DNA from: Bacillota bacterium
GTDB taxonomy: Bacteria > Bacillota > Clostridia > Acetivibrionales > DSM-1351
Assembly (NCBI GenBank): GCA_023400235.1
Contig: JAEXFI010000012.1
Span: 124,001-188,000, forward strand
DNA: 64,000 bases
Direction: 5' to 3'
The notes under the pieces: generated by a model
What the model was told of the DNA's origin: nothing
Databases searched by the model: none
Seen by the model: only the letters and a program-made list of their open reading frames with translations
Position numbers and translations under genes: made by a program
Shown here: positions 32,012 to 41,283 of the stretch, piece after piece
Position numbering within the stretch: position 1 is the stretch's first letter
How the letters are laid out: each line of letters starts with the position of its first letter

Positions 32012-33187
32012 TCAGCTCTCATATTGTGATATAACGCGCATATATTCCTTCAGAACAGCGTCTGTAATACTATCCCAATTATAAAGCTCCCGTACTTTTT
32101 GAATTGCCTTGCTGCTAATGCTCTCCGATAATTCTGTATCCTTCAGCAGTTCCAAAATACAATCTGCCAGTGAGTTGGAATTTTCACTGAAAAACTTCAT
32201 TCCATCTACACGGTGATTTACTATTTCACTCAACCCTCCAACATCAGAAACAACAACAGGAATGCCTGCAACCATTCCTTCCAGTGCAACAATGCCAAAA
32301 GGCTCATAGGTGCTTGGGAAAACAGCAATATTGGAACATTTATAAAGTCTTAACAATACCTCCTCACTTACAAAGCCTGTAAAATATACCTTATGGTTGA
32401 TATTCAGCTCCAGGCTCAGCTCAATTAGATTATTTAAACACGGTCCTTTGCCCGCTATTACAAACTTAACATCATTGTAGTTGGATAAAATCTTGGGTAT
32501 GGCCTTTAACAAAACATGTACTCCCTTTTCATTCACTAGTCTTCCCACAAAGAATACAATTTTTTCATTGCTGGAGGCATAATTTTGTCTGAACGAAAGG
32601 TCTGCCGAAATATTATCAAACTTTTTTAAGTCCACCCCGTTTTGTATAATCTTCAATTTTTCTGCATCAGCATTGTACACAGCCAACAGCTCCCTGTACA
32701 TGTACTCGCTGTTTACCACCATACTGTCTGATTCTTTTATCATCCATCTCTCAATACTGTTTATTGTTCTCTGCAAGTCGTTATGTATTCCGCAATTTCT
32801 TCCATATTCCGTAGCATGTATGGTCGTAATCAATGGAAGAGAAAAATTTACTTTTAATACCCTGGCAGCATATGCCACCAGCCAATCATGCCCGTGTATC
32901 AAGTCAAAGCCTGTCTTTGCGGCAAGCCCCACCGTATATTCCAGCATGGCAAAATTCAATTGCATAACCCATTCAACAAAATTGTTCGAAGCATTATTAT
33001 ATACATGTACCCTATGCACTATTACATTCTTATCTTTTTCAATTTCACTGGTTCCCGGTTCCCAACAGGTAACAACATGAACCTGGTTGCCATGTTTAGC
33101 TAAATTCTGAGCCAAATCGTAAACTACTCGGGAAATGCCCCCAATTATTCTTGGCGGATATTCCCAAGACAGCATTAATATTTTCAT
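32012..33187 (-). CDS. Glycosyltransferase family 4 protein
   Basis: This 391-residue GT-B fold enzyme starts MKILMLSWEYPPRIIGGISRVVYDLA, the glycine-rich acceptor loop typical of the GT4 / glycogen-synthase-like group. It contains IHGHDWLVAYAARVL and HATEYGRN, and the donor-site elements GRLVNEKGVHVLLKAIP and the E-x7-E-like FPSTYEPFGIVALEGMVAGIPVVVSDVGGLSEI. It transfers a sugar from a nucleotide donor; the acceptor is unknown. It lies directly upstream of RNase J on the same strand, 54 bases away. Confidence 0.9.
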   Translation of the reverse strand: MKILMLSWEYPPRIIGGISRVVYDLAQNLAKHGNQVHVVTCWEPGTSEIEKDKNVIVHRVHVYNNASNNFVEWVMQLNFAMLEYTVGLAAKTGFDLIHGHDWLVAYAARVLKVNFSLPLITTIHATEYGRNCGIHNDLQRTINSIERWMIKESDSMVVNSEYMYRELLAVYNADAEKLKIIQNGVDLKKFDNISADLSFRQNYASSNEKIVFFVGRLVNEKGVHVLLKAIPKILSNYNDVKFVIAGKGPCLNNLIELSLELNINHKVYFTGFVSEEVLLRLYKCSNIAVFPSTYEPFGIVALEGMVAGIPVVVSDVGGLSEIVNHRVDGMKFFSENSNSLADCILELLKDTELSESISSKAIQKVRELYNWDSITDAVLKEYMRVISQYES

Positions 33188-33312
33188 AACACTTCCTCAG
33201 TTTTCAGTGAAGAGTAGTTTTCAAGAGATTAGTTTACTATTATACATAATATTACAATTACAATTTTTATTCTATCATACTGGAGTGTCTTTTTCAAAAA
33301 AACATTTATTTC

Positions 33313-33471
33313 AAGTCAATTACTATCGGCTGAAAGCCGATAGTTTGGGTTTGAGGCTAAAGCCTCCTGAAGTACAGACTCCTTAAAACCCAAACCGTTG
33401 AGACCTTTAAACAAAATGCTTGAAAGCAAATATTCGCCTTGAAGGCGAAGGCTTCAACCGTAATTGACTTT
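33313..33471 (+). repeat. Family-2 inverted-repeat element, copy C (longest)
   Basis: This 159-bp element has AAGTCAATTAC and GTAATTGACTTT ends. It holds internal hairpins CGGCTGAAAGCCG, GAGGCT-AAA-GCCTC and CGCCTTGAAGGCG, and the longer TTTGGGTTT / AAACCCAAA pairing. A consensus promoter starts 28 bases past its right end. Confidence 0.85.
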
Positions 33472-33498
33472 ATGACTATTCCCCGGCAATTTTATGTA

Positions 33499-33527
33499 TT
33501 GACACATGTTATATTTGAATTTATAAT
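33499..33527 (+). promoter_or_regulatory. Perfect consensus sigma-A promoter
   Basis: TTGACA (33499-33504) and TATAAT (33522-33527) both match consensus exactly with a 17-base spacer. No protein gene follows on this strand; a short hairpin-terminated transcript does. Confidence 0.85.
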
Positions 33528-33533
33528 AATACT

Positions 33534-33625
33534 ACCAATAAACACGATCTCTTTTGTTTTACCCGGACGTTAAACAAGAAGATATACAAAAGGCAGAAGT
33601 TTCTACTTCTGCTTTTTGTATTTGT
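33534..33625 (+). ncRNA. Candidate small RNA, about 90 nt
   Basis: It runs from the predicted start of the consensus promoter to a 17-bp terminator stem (33584-33600 with 33605-33621, one G-U pair, loop TTCT) followed by a T-rich tail. Upstream, ATCT...TTGTTT at 33547-33559 pairs with AAACAAGAAGAT at 33572-33583, exposing a C-rich loop (TACCCGGACGTT). C-rich loops are common in Gram-positive sRNAs that pair with Shine-Dalgarno sequences. No convincing ORF or ribosome site is present. Identity and targets are unknown. Confidence 0.6.
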
Positions 33626-33711
33626 GGCATAATCCGAAACAATTATCCTTTTTCCACAAAATCAAAAAGCTCGTTCAAGCAAACTTCAAGTCCAAAAACA
33701 GATTGCATAAA

Positions 33712-33744
33712 AAAAGTATTTCAATCTTTGAATTGAAATACTTT
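33712..33744 (-). terminator. tRNA-Gln terminator
   Basis: On the minus strand AAAAGTATTTCAAT pairs with ATTGAAATACTTTT around a short loop, directly after the tRNA. Confidence 0.8.
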
Positions 33745-33818
33745 TGGCTGCGGGTTAAGGATTCGAACCCTAACGAACTGAGCCAGAGTCAGTCGTGCTA
33801 CCGTTACACAAACCCGCA
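33745..33818 (-). tRNA. tRNA-Gln (CTG)
   Basis: This 74-base cloverleaf on the minus strand has acceptor TGCGGGT / ACCCGCA, encoded GCCA, anticodon stem ACTGA / TCAGT with loop CTCTGGC (anticodon CTG), and T loop TTCGAAT. Confidence 0.92.
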
Positions 33819-33838
33819 ACGTCTCTCGGACAAAAAGT

Positions 33839-33867
33839 ATTTTAGCATGCTCAAATACTTATGTCAA
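33839..33867 (-). promoter_or_regulatory. tRNA-Gln promoter
   Basis: On the minus strand TTGACA (33867-33862) and TAAAAT (33844-33839) are 17 bases apart, 20 bases upstream of the tRNA. The same stretch can fold as AAGTATTT / AAATACTT followed by T's, so it might also stop addA transcripts. Confidence 0.75.
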
Positions 33868-33910
33868 TACATTTTAGAAATTAAATTTTTATTCGTCCAT
33901 TTACGTCCAT

Positions 33911-36900
33911 TTAAAAAATAAATTCTACCAGCTCTCCTGTGGCAAACAGATAAACATAGCGTTCTGAAACCCTGAGGCCCGTGAGCTTCTCCAGAGCCCT
34001 GGAATAATATTCAAGTTGGAGACGGTATCGGTCCTTGATACTTTCTGTATCGCCCAATTCCACATAGTCTGTTTTATAATCCAGGAGAACAAGCTTGTCC
34101 TTCTCTTTAAAATAACAATCGATGACACCCTGCAGCAATACTGTTTCCTCCAACTCCTCCGGTTTATCCCGGAACAGCAGCTCCTTGCCGCTCTCATAAA
34201 GCTCCTTGAAAGAGAGCTCCAGGTTGAAGGGAACCTCTCTGTACACCGCATCCGAGGCAAGTATCCTTTTGCATATGTCCGAATTTATAAAGGTCAGAAG
34301 CCTTTTTACATCCACACTCTCAGACTGCTGTTGTGTAATAAGTTCCTTGCCCACCAGCAGCTTTAGCTGGCTATTTATATCATGGTTGGCAAAATCCAGG
34401 TGCTGCATGACGAAATGCATTACAGTTCCCTTCTCGGCAGCGGACAGGCCTTTTTTCTCCTGCAGGAAGGCAGGTTTTCGTATTCCTGAATGTTTGCTGA
34501 AATCAGAGTCCTGGCTTTCATCATTTAAGCTGAAATATCTCTTGAGCTCGGTAACCGACAATTTTGATGGTATTCCTGCATACGTGAGAAAGGGATATTC
34601 CCAGGAAAGCCGCCTGCTGATTTCAGCATGAATTTCCTTGTCCACAGCCTTGTCCTTCAGCCAAGCCATTATATTAAATTCATTTTCCTCAAGACCTCCG
34701 GCCTTTCTTGGTGAAATGGAATAATCACTGTTTTTCAGATACACCTCCCATTTGGCAGCACTTTGTACCTCGGGCGGCTGGGCATCTCTGCCGGTACCGG
34801 CTGCAAAACGCAGATTCAGTGCATTTCCATGCCTCATAACGGCAGGGCAAATCCAGTCCAGGTAGTTCCTGGCCTTGGCCATTTCATCAGGGGGAAATTT
34901 TATGCCTGGGAATTCGGCAACCGCCAGCCATTTGGAGGCAGCTTTTTCAATATTACCTGTCACACCCGTAAGAATCAGTTTTTCCCTTGCCCTGGTCAGC
35001 GCAACATAAAGTATGCGCATTTCCTCTGAGAGAGTCTCCTTTCTGATTTTCTGAGCTATTGCCAGCTTTGGTACCGACGGGTATTTTATCCTTCTCCGGT
35101 AATCCACAAAGTCCGGACCGAACCCCAGCTCCTGGTGCAGCAAAATGCTTTTATACATATCCTGAAAATTGAATTTCTTGCCGCAGCCGCTTACAAATAC
35201 AACAGGGAACTCAAGACCCTTGCTCTTGTGAATACTCATAAGCCTGACCACATTATCGTTTTCGCCCAGTATCTTGGCGCTTCCCATATCGCCCTTGCCG
35301 GTTTTCAGCCTGTCTATGAAATTAATAAAGTTAAACAAGCCCTTATAGCTGGTTTTTTCATACTGCAAGGCCCGTTCAAAAAGCACCCTGAGATTTGCCT
35401 GCTTTCTCTCCCCGTCCTGCATGGCTCCCACCAGGCTGAAATATCCCGTATCACCGTACAGCTGCCATATGAGCTTATGGGTGGACATGTACATGGACAT
35501 CGCTCTCCACTGTTCCAGCCTGCGCAGGAAGTCCGCCGCTTTTTGCCCCGTCTTGCCGTCCGCCTCCGCCAGAAGCTTCAGTGCATCAAACAGAGCCGAC
35601 TTTCTGTCGGCCAGTCTCAGCTCCGCCAGCTCATCAGTACTGAAACTTGCCACAGGAGACCTGAGCACCGACAAAAGAGGTATGTCCTGGTAAGGGTTGT
35701 CTATTATTTGCAGCAGAGAAAGGAATACCTGTACCTCCGGGGTCTTGAAGAAACCGCTGCCCGTATCGGCAAAAACGGGTATTCCAAAAAGTGAAAGTTC
35801 CTCGCAAAACACCTCAGTCCAGTTTTTGGTTGTTCTTAAAAGTATGACTATATCTCTGAATTGCAGCTTTCTGTATTGATTTTCCTTTTTATCAAAAACA
35901 CTAAAATACCTGCCTTCACTGTCAGGCTGCATCAGCTCAATTATTCGGCCTGCAACCAACCTGGCTTCTTTTTGCAGGTTGTCCAGCAATTCCTCTTCCT
36001 CATCATCCACCGGTTCCTCTTCCGCTTCCTCCTGTTCCTCTTCCTGAACGGAAGCCGCCGCCGTTTCCATTAGATGCAGCTCCACAGCCCCTCCGGCTAA
36101 AGCCGCCGCTTCCTCCTGCTCAGGAAAAATTGCTCCGGGGTTCAATCTCTCCTTCTGGTCATAATCCAGTTCTCCCATGTTCTCGGACATTATTTGCTCA
36201 AATATGAAGTTTACACCGTCCACCACTTCTTTTCGGCTTCTGAAATTCTTAAACAGCAGAATTTTCCGGTACAAGCCTTCAGCTTCTCCAGAATAGCTGT
36301 TGTATTTGCCCATGAACAGTTCCGGCTTTGCCTGCCTGAATCTGTAAATGCTCTGTTTTACGTCACCCACCATAAAAACATTGGGAGTTCCTCTGTCTTC
36401 CCTGGATATCATACCTATTATTATCTCCTGAACAAGATTGCTGTCTTGATATTCGTCCACCAGTATTTCTGAAAACTTGTCCTTATAAGCCTCAGCAACT
36501 GCAGAAGGATGTGTGTTTCCGTCTTCACCGGTTTTCGTCAAAAGTTTCAGGCACAAATGCTCAAGATCGTTGAAATCGACAGCAGCCTTGGAATGCTTCC
36601 TGTAAGAATACTTCTCCGTGAACTCAAGTACAAGGCGGGACAAACACTTAAGCAGAGGATACACCTCCTTAAGGTCTGCAATGATCTCCTCTGATTTCTG
36701 GAAAAACACTTCCTCCTTTAAAGCCTTTATAAAGGCCTTTGTTTCGTCCCTGCCTTGCCGGACCTGCTCCTGGAGCCTTTTATCCGCATCCTTTCCTGCG
36801 CTTGGCAGCCTGGAAAAATCAAAATTATTCAGGTACGAAAATATATCATTCCATTTGGCAGGGGACGGTTCTTTCTTTCCGTTCTCCTCAGCTGCTTTGA

Positions 36901-37714
36901 TTTCTCTTTTTACAAGCCCCAGCAAAAACTTTAACTTGTCAATCTCCTCCCGGAATACCCCTAAATATTTTTCCAGACCTGGGGCATTCAAAAGTTTTTT
37001 GCAGGCGATCTCATATGTCTCAACAAAACCTTCAAGGCGCTGCCCCGATGTTTGCAGCACAATCCCCCCCCATTTGGTCTGTGAAAAATCCATGCCCGGG
37101 TCTCCGTTAAAATCCTCCGTCCTGGACAGGAGCCACTGCTCCGGCCAGGGGTAGCTCTGTACAAAGCTGTATATATTCAGCACCATGTCCTGAAGCTTCT
37201 GATCGTCACGGTTAGTCCCATAGGCTTCCAGCAGGTCAAAAAAATCAGAATTGCGGTCCTGGTCCTCATAAACCTCTTCAAACAGCTCATTCAGGGTTTC
37301 CAGCCTCATTATGGCAGCTTCGGTTTCATCAAGTATCCTGAAATTAGGGTCCAGCTCCAGACTCTGAAAATTATTTCTGATTACTTCAAGACAAAAAGAG
37401 TGTATGGTTGTGATGGATGCTTTATTCAGCAATGTCAACTGCCTTTGCAGACCTTTAGAAACACTCTTTTCTTCTATTGCCTTTGCAATTGCTCCGCCTA
37501 TCCTCTCCCTCATTTCAGTTGCGGCGGCATTGGTAAAGGTTACAACCAGCAAGGCATCTATATCAATTGGATTATCTTCATTTATGATTTTCTGTATTAT
37601 TCTTTCTACCAGCACAGCTGTCTTTCCTGCACCTGCGGCAGCTGCAACCAGCAGGTTGCAGTCCTTCTCCACAATGGCAGCCTGCTGTTCCCTTGTCCAA
37701 ACTGTCTGAGCCAT
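33911..37714 (-). CDS. addA: ATP-dependent helicase/nuclease subunit A
   Basis: This 1267-residue subunit of the AddAB double-strand-break resection complex combines a UvrD/SF1A helicase with a RecB-type nuclease. Helicase motifs include LLVAAAAGAGKTAVLVERI (Walker A), ILVDEYQDSNLVQ (motif II) and MSIHKSKGLEFPVVFVSG and LYVALTRAREKLILTG near the helicase end. The C-terminal nuclease site is visible as VLLDYKTDYV. An acidic run around residues 590-610 (EEEQEEAEEEPVDDEEEE) looks like a family-variable linker. I use the ATG at 37714; the in-frame TTG at 37723 is directly at the Shine-Dalgarno. It is downstream of addB. Confidence 0.96.
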   Translation of the reverse strand: MAQTVWTREQQAAIVEKDCNLLVAAAAGAGKTAVLVERIIQKIINEDNPIDIDALLVVTFTNAAATEMRERIGGAIAKAIEEKSVSKGLQRQLTLLNKASITTIHSFCLEVIRNNFQSLELDPNFRILDETEAAIMRLETLNELFEEVYEDQDRNSDFFDLLEAYGTNRDDQKLQDMVLNIYSFVQSYPWPEQWLLSRTEDFNGDPGMDFSQTKWGGIVLQTSGQRLEGFVETYEIACKKLLNAPGLEKYLGVFREEIDKLKFLLGLVKREIKAAEENGKKEPSPAKWNDIFSYLNNFDFSRLPSAGKDADKRLQEQVRQGRDETKAFIKALKEEVFFQKSEEIIADLKEVYPLLKCLSRLVLEFTEKYSYRKHSKAAVDFNDLEHLCLKLLTKTGEDGNTHPSAVAEAYKDKFSEILVDEYQDSNLVQEIIIGMISREDRGTPNVFMVGDVKQSIYRFRQAKPELFMGKYNSYSGEAEGLYRKILLFKNFRSRKEVVDGVNFIFEQIMSENMGELDYDQKERLNPGAIFPEQEEAAALAGGAVELHLMETAAASVQEEEQEEAEEEPVDDEEEELLDNLQKEARLVAGRIIELMQPDSEGRYFSVFDKKENQYRKLQFRDIVILLRTTKNWTEVFCEELSLFGIPVFADTGSGFFKTPEVQVFLSLLQIIDNPYQDIPLLSVLRSPVASFSTDELAELRLADRKSALFDALKLLAEADGKTGQKAADFLRRLEQWRAMSMYMSTHKLIWQLYGDTGYFSLVGAMQDGERKQANLRVLFERALQYEKTSYKGLFNFINFIDRLKTGKGDMGSAKILGENDNVVRLMSIHKSKGLEFPVVFVSGCGKKFNFQDMYKSILLHQELGFGPDFVDYRRRIKYPSVPKLAIAQKIRKETLSEEMRILYVALTRAREKLILTGVTGNIEKAASKWLAVAEFPGIKFPPDEMAKARNYLDWICPAVMRHGNALNLRFAAGTGRDAQPPEVQSAAKWEVYLKNSDYSISPRKAGGLEENEFNIMAWLKDKAVDKEIHAEISRRLSWEYPFLTYAGIPSKLSVTELKRYFSLNDESQDSDFSKHSGIRKPAFLQEKKGLSAAEKGTVMHFVMQHLDFANHDINSQLKLLVGKELITQQQSESVDVKRLLTFINSDICKRILASDAVYREVPFNLELSFKELYESGKELLFRDKPEELEETVLLQGVIDCYFKEKDKLVLLDYKTDYVELGDTESIKDRYRLQLEYYSRALEKLTGLRVSERYVYLFATGELVEFIF

Positions 37715-37799
37715 TTGCTCCAACCTCCATGTGCTCTATACATTTTACTTTATTATTTAGGCTTTATTAATGTCTTTTACCGGCATTTTTACCGGCTTT

Positions 37800-40700
37800 C
37801 TAATTCTCAGGTTCCTGCTTTTGCTCCAAAAGCTGGTGCATCAGCTTCCATACCTCTTCAGCATCCCGGTCGTGCAGCAATTTGAAAGTGTTATCCTTCT
37901 GTGCCGGATCAAACTGGCAAATTGAAGAATAGCTGCAGTACTGGCAGGAGGTGACCTTTCTTTTTCTGTAGGGCTTGATTGCCACATCCCCCTTCATGAT
38001 TTCCGAGCACAAATCCTTCAGCAGCCTTTTTACATACTCTCTTAAGACAGTAAACTGTTCCAGCGTGGCTGCCGAGGATTTTCCAAGAACATCTCCCTTG
38101 TTAAGCCTTGCAGGAATAATCATTGAACTGCCGTCAATCTCGTTGTCCATATGCTTTATCAATTGAACGTCCGCCAGCAGCAGTCCTTTCATTTTAAGCT
38201 TTTTCATAATGGCAGCTTCAATCTCTTCCGGAGTTGCAGCAGCTGTGCCCCTGACCATAGGGTCATCCACTCTGAAGTACAGCATGCCGCCGGGATATAT
38301 GTTTTCCTCCGCTCCCCTGCCGGTATTTTGCCACAGAGCATCCATATAAGTTATCAACTGCATTTGAAGGCCATAATACACGTCACTGAGGCGGAAGTCC
38401 TTTTGCCCGGACTTGTAGTCAACTATCCGCAGATAGGTTCCCTCGCTGGTCTTCAATGCGTCTACTCTGTCTATTCTGCCTACAAGCGTGATTTTCTCCC
38501 CCGAGTCCAATTCTACTACTATGGGGGGAAATTTGCCGTTTTCACCGAAATCCACCTCGTAGCCAACAGGTTCAAAGCTGCTTCTGCGAATGTGCTCCGC
38601 AATAAGCCATACTGCCCTGGTAACCACTCTTTTAAGCCTCACCGTCAGGGCTCTGAACCTCTTTGAGCCGCCCAGGATTGTATTTTTCATGCCTGATAAC
38701 AGATTATCAACGATTAAAGCCACCTGCTCTGCACACCAATCCTTCTCAAGGGACCTCCAGGATATTTCCCTTTCTTCTACCATCCGGGAAAACTGCTCGA
38801 TGACAGCGTGCATGAAGGTCCCTACATCAGGAGGACTTAGCTGGTATATCCTGCGCTCCTTTGCCCCCAGTCCGTACTGAACATAGTAGGCAAAGGGGCA
38901 GGTGGTGTATTTTTCAATTCTTGACACACTGGAGTATGCATTTGCTCCATATAGCTCCCGTATTTTTTCCCGGCTTACCGGAAGAACTGTATTTCTATAT
39001 TTAAAAGCTTCTGCCATAAGCCGGCATCTCTGCTTCCACTGAGCCTGCTTCCAATACCATTCATATACGGCCTGCCAGACGGGGCTTATTTCCCTGCCAT
39101 TATTTCTTTCTCTAAGGGCCAGCACCAGCTGATTGAATACAGGCCGGGGTGAAGACACAAGCCTGACGTACTCTTCATCGGCTGAGGGTTTAACGACATT
39201 GCTTTTAAAGGTCACCCGCGGGAAAAGCTTCCTCACTCTGGATATGATTACTGATGGCCTCAGTGTCTTTCCTTCGTGATCGGCTATTGGCCAGCTTATT
39301 CTCAAATAGTTTTTTGGTGTGGTCAATGCTCTGTAAATCAGGTTTTGTTCGTCAAACACCTGGGTCTTGGTATCACTGGCGAGTTCCATGCCATTGCTGC
39401 TGAGCACCAGTCTGTCCGCATCGGACAAAACACCTTCATTCATACCCGCGGAAGGGAAAATACCGTCATTTGCCCCCAGCAGGAAGAGAGCCTTGATTTC
39501 GTGGCTCTTTGAATGCTCCACGCTTCCTACCAGTACCTGATCCAGGGAAACCGGAATGGAGGATATCTTATATTCTGCCAGTCCGATTTTCAGGATATTT
39601 GTAAACCTTTCAATCCCCAGTGTCTCTTCTCCCAGTACTTCTACCACCTGATCGAACACATCCATCAGTATATTCCACACCTGTTCATATTCCGAGGCGA
39701 GTCTCAGCTCCCCGTTTTTCCTGAACAGCTCAATATAATGCTCTATTTTATCCTGTACTCCCATTTCAGTCAGGTAGTCGTAGAGACAACCGCAAAAATC
39801 CGCTGCCCGCCTTCTTCCTCTGGTTTTCTCCCTGAAACGGCCAAGAGGCTGAACAATCAGCCTTCTGGTCTCATTTATCTCCAAAAGCATTTGCAGGGTT
39901 TCACTGCTGCGCTTTTCTTCCGGCAGAAGTTCAGGTGTCATAGTCCAGTCACTTAGGGAAGTCCACTTGTTCCCCCTTATGCCGCAAGCCAGCACATAAT
40001 TTTCTATCTTATCAAGCTTATTTTTATCAAAATCCAGCAACCCCGATTTTAAATATCTGAAAACCGCCTCATAGGACCAGTTTTCAATAAAAATATCCAA
40101 CATGGACAAAACCAGTCTGATTAACGGATGGTTGGTAATTTCCGACTTGGAATCTATAAAGCATGGAATTCCATGCTCCTGAAAAATAACCTCCATAAGT
40201 TCCTGATAGCCTGCCAGATTTCTGGTGACAACGGCTATATCCCTGTATCTCAGTCCCTTGTCACGGCAAAGTCTGATAATGTCACGGGCACATTCTTCAA
40301 TTTCAGTATATATATTTACTCCTTCATAAAGTTCAATATCCTGGGTCTTCTTTTCATATGCGTCATATGGATAGGAAAAGTAATTTTTCTCAAGCATCGC
40401 AAGTTCACTGCTTTCCTTGAATCGAGGCAATACGGGACTGTTGCAGCATATGGGAGGAAGAACCTTTACAGAATTTTCATCTGCTATGGCTGCAAATCTC
40501 CTGTAGGTCCTTTTTGCCGAAAAGAAAACATCGGATACATCTGAAGCCTCATCCTCAAGAATATCGGTGCAAATGGTTATATAAACCGTACGTGCCTTGA
40601 CCATCAGCCTGGAAATGACTGAAAACTCCTGGGGAGTAAAGCCCGAAAAGCCGTCTATCCATATGTCAGCCTGGTCATACATATCTGTCAGGTCCAGCTT

Positions 40701-41258
40701 TGCAGACAAAAGTGTAAGCTCATCGTCCGAATCCCGGTAGCGAAGAGAAAGCAGTTCTTCAAACCTGGAATAAATCAGCCTGATTTCTTGTACCTTCTGA
40801 CGGAGGTAGGAATTTACCTGGGGATTGCTTATTATATTCTCCATATCCTCGGGATGGACATTATATCTCTTAAGCTCTGTTATGAGGCCGGATATTGTGT
40901 TGACAAAGCCCTGGCTGCCGGCAGACTTGTGAAATATGGAAAACTCCTCTTTCATTTTATCCAGTATGCTGTATAGCAGCATGCACTTGCCGGCAGGATG
41001 TATGTGGGGATAGGTAATGCCTCCCACCTGGTTCAAAACCCGGTATGCCAGCCTTCGGAAGCTCAGTACCTCTGTCTCAAGGATACCTCCTGTTTCCAGA
41101 ACCTTTATAAGATCATATTCAGCCTGAAAGGTATATTGCTCCGGAACAAGCAAAACCAGCTTTCGGGACTTGTCCAGAGACAAGCTTGATTTTATCTGCC
41201 TTAAGCAGTGAAAGGACTTTCCAGAGCCTGCCCGTCCATATATAAATTGAAGGCTCAT
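37800..41258 (-). CDS. addB: ATP-dependent nuclease subunit B
   Basis: This 1152-residue partner of AddA recognises Chi-like sites and holds the second nuclease. The N-terminal Walker A is GRAGSGKSFHCL. The nuclease motif is in LRIVDYKSGQKDF near residue 960. The iron-sulfur staple uses a Cys in YTTCPFAYYVQYGLG and the C-terminal CQYCSYSSICQFD, the four-cysteine pattern of AddB. It ends 86 bases before addA. AAGGAG lies twelve bases upstream of the ATG at 41258. Confidence 0.96.
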   Translation of the reverse strand: MSLQFIYGRAGSGKSFHCLRQIKSSLSLDKSRKLVLLVPEQYTFQAEYDLIKVLETGGILETEVLSFRRLAYRVLNQVGGITYPHIHPAGKCMLLYSILDKMKEEFSIFHKSAGSQGFVNTISGLITELKRYNVHPEDMENIISNPQVNSYLRQKVQEIRLIYSRFEELLSLRYRDSDDELTLLSAKLDLTDMYDQADIWIDGFSGFTPQEFSVISRLMVKARTVYITICTDILEDEASDVSDVFFSAKRTYRRFAAIADENSVKVLPPICCNSPVLPRFKESSELAMLEKNYFSYPYDAYEKKTQDIELYEGVNIYTEIEECARDIIRLCRDKGLRYRDIAVVTRNLAGYQELMEVIFQEHGIPCFIDSKSEITNHPLIRLVLSMLDIFIENWSYEAVFRYLKSGLLDFDKNKLDKIENYVLACGIRGNKWTSLSDWTMTPELLPEEKRSSETLQMLLEINETRRLIVQPLGRFREKTRGRRRAADFCGCLYDYLTEMGVQDKIEHYIELFRKNGELRLASEYEQVWNILMDVFDQVVEVLGEETLGIERFTNILKIGLAEYKISSIPVSLDQVLVGSVEHSKSHEIKALFLLGANDGIFPSAGMNEGVLSDADRLVLSSNGMELASDTKTQVFDEQNLIYRALTTPKNYLRISWPIADHEGKTLRPSVIISRVRKLFPRVTFKSNVVKPSADEEYVRLVSSPRPVFNQLVLALRERNNGREISPVWQAVYEWYWKQAQWKQRCRLMAEAFKYRNTVLPVSREKIRELYGANAYSSVSRIEKYTTCPFAYYVQYGLGAKERRIYQLSPPDVGTFMHAVIEQFSRMVEEREISWRSLEKDWCAEQVALIVDNLLSGMKNTILGGSKRFRALTVRLKRVVTRAVWLIAEHIRRSSFEPVGYEVDFGENGKFPPIVVELDSGEKITLVGRIDRVDALKTSEGTYLRIVDYKSGQKDFRLSDVYYGLQMQLITYMDALWQNTGRGAEENIYPGGMLYFRVDDPMVRGTAAATPEEIEAAIMKKLKMKGLLLADVQLIKHMDNEIDGSSMIIPARLNKGDVLGKSSAATLEQFTVLREYVKRLLKDLCSEIMKGDVAIKPYRKRKVTSCQYCSYSSICQFDPAQKDNTFKLLHDRDAEEVWKLMHQLLEQKQEPEN

Positions 41259-41283
41259 AACGTATGTATTCTCCTTGATTATT

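Noticed and set aside
33554..33736. 60-codon plus-strand ORF starting in the small RNA region
   Set aside because: It starts at TTG without a Shine-Dalgarno and reads through two terminator stems; a non-coding transcript explains the promoter better.
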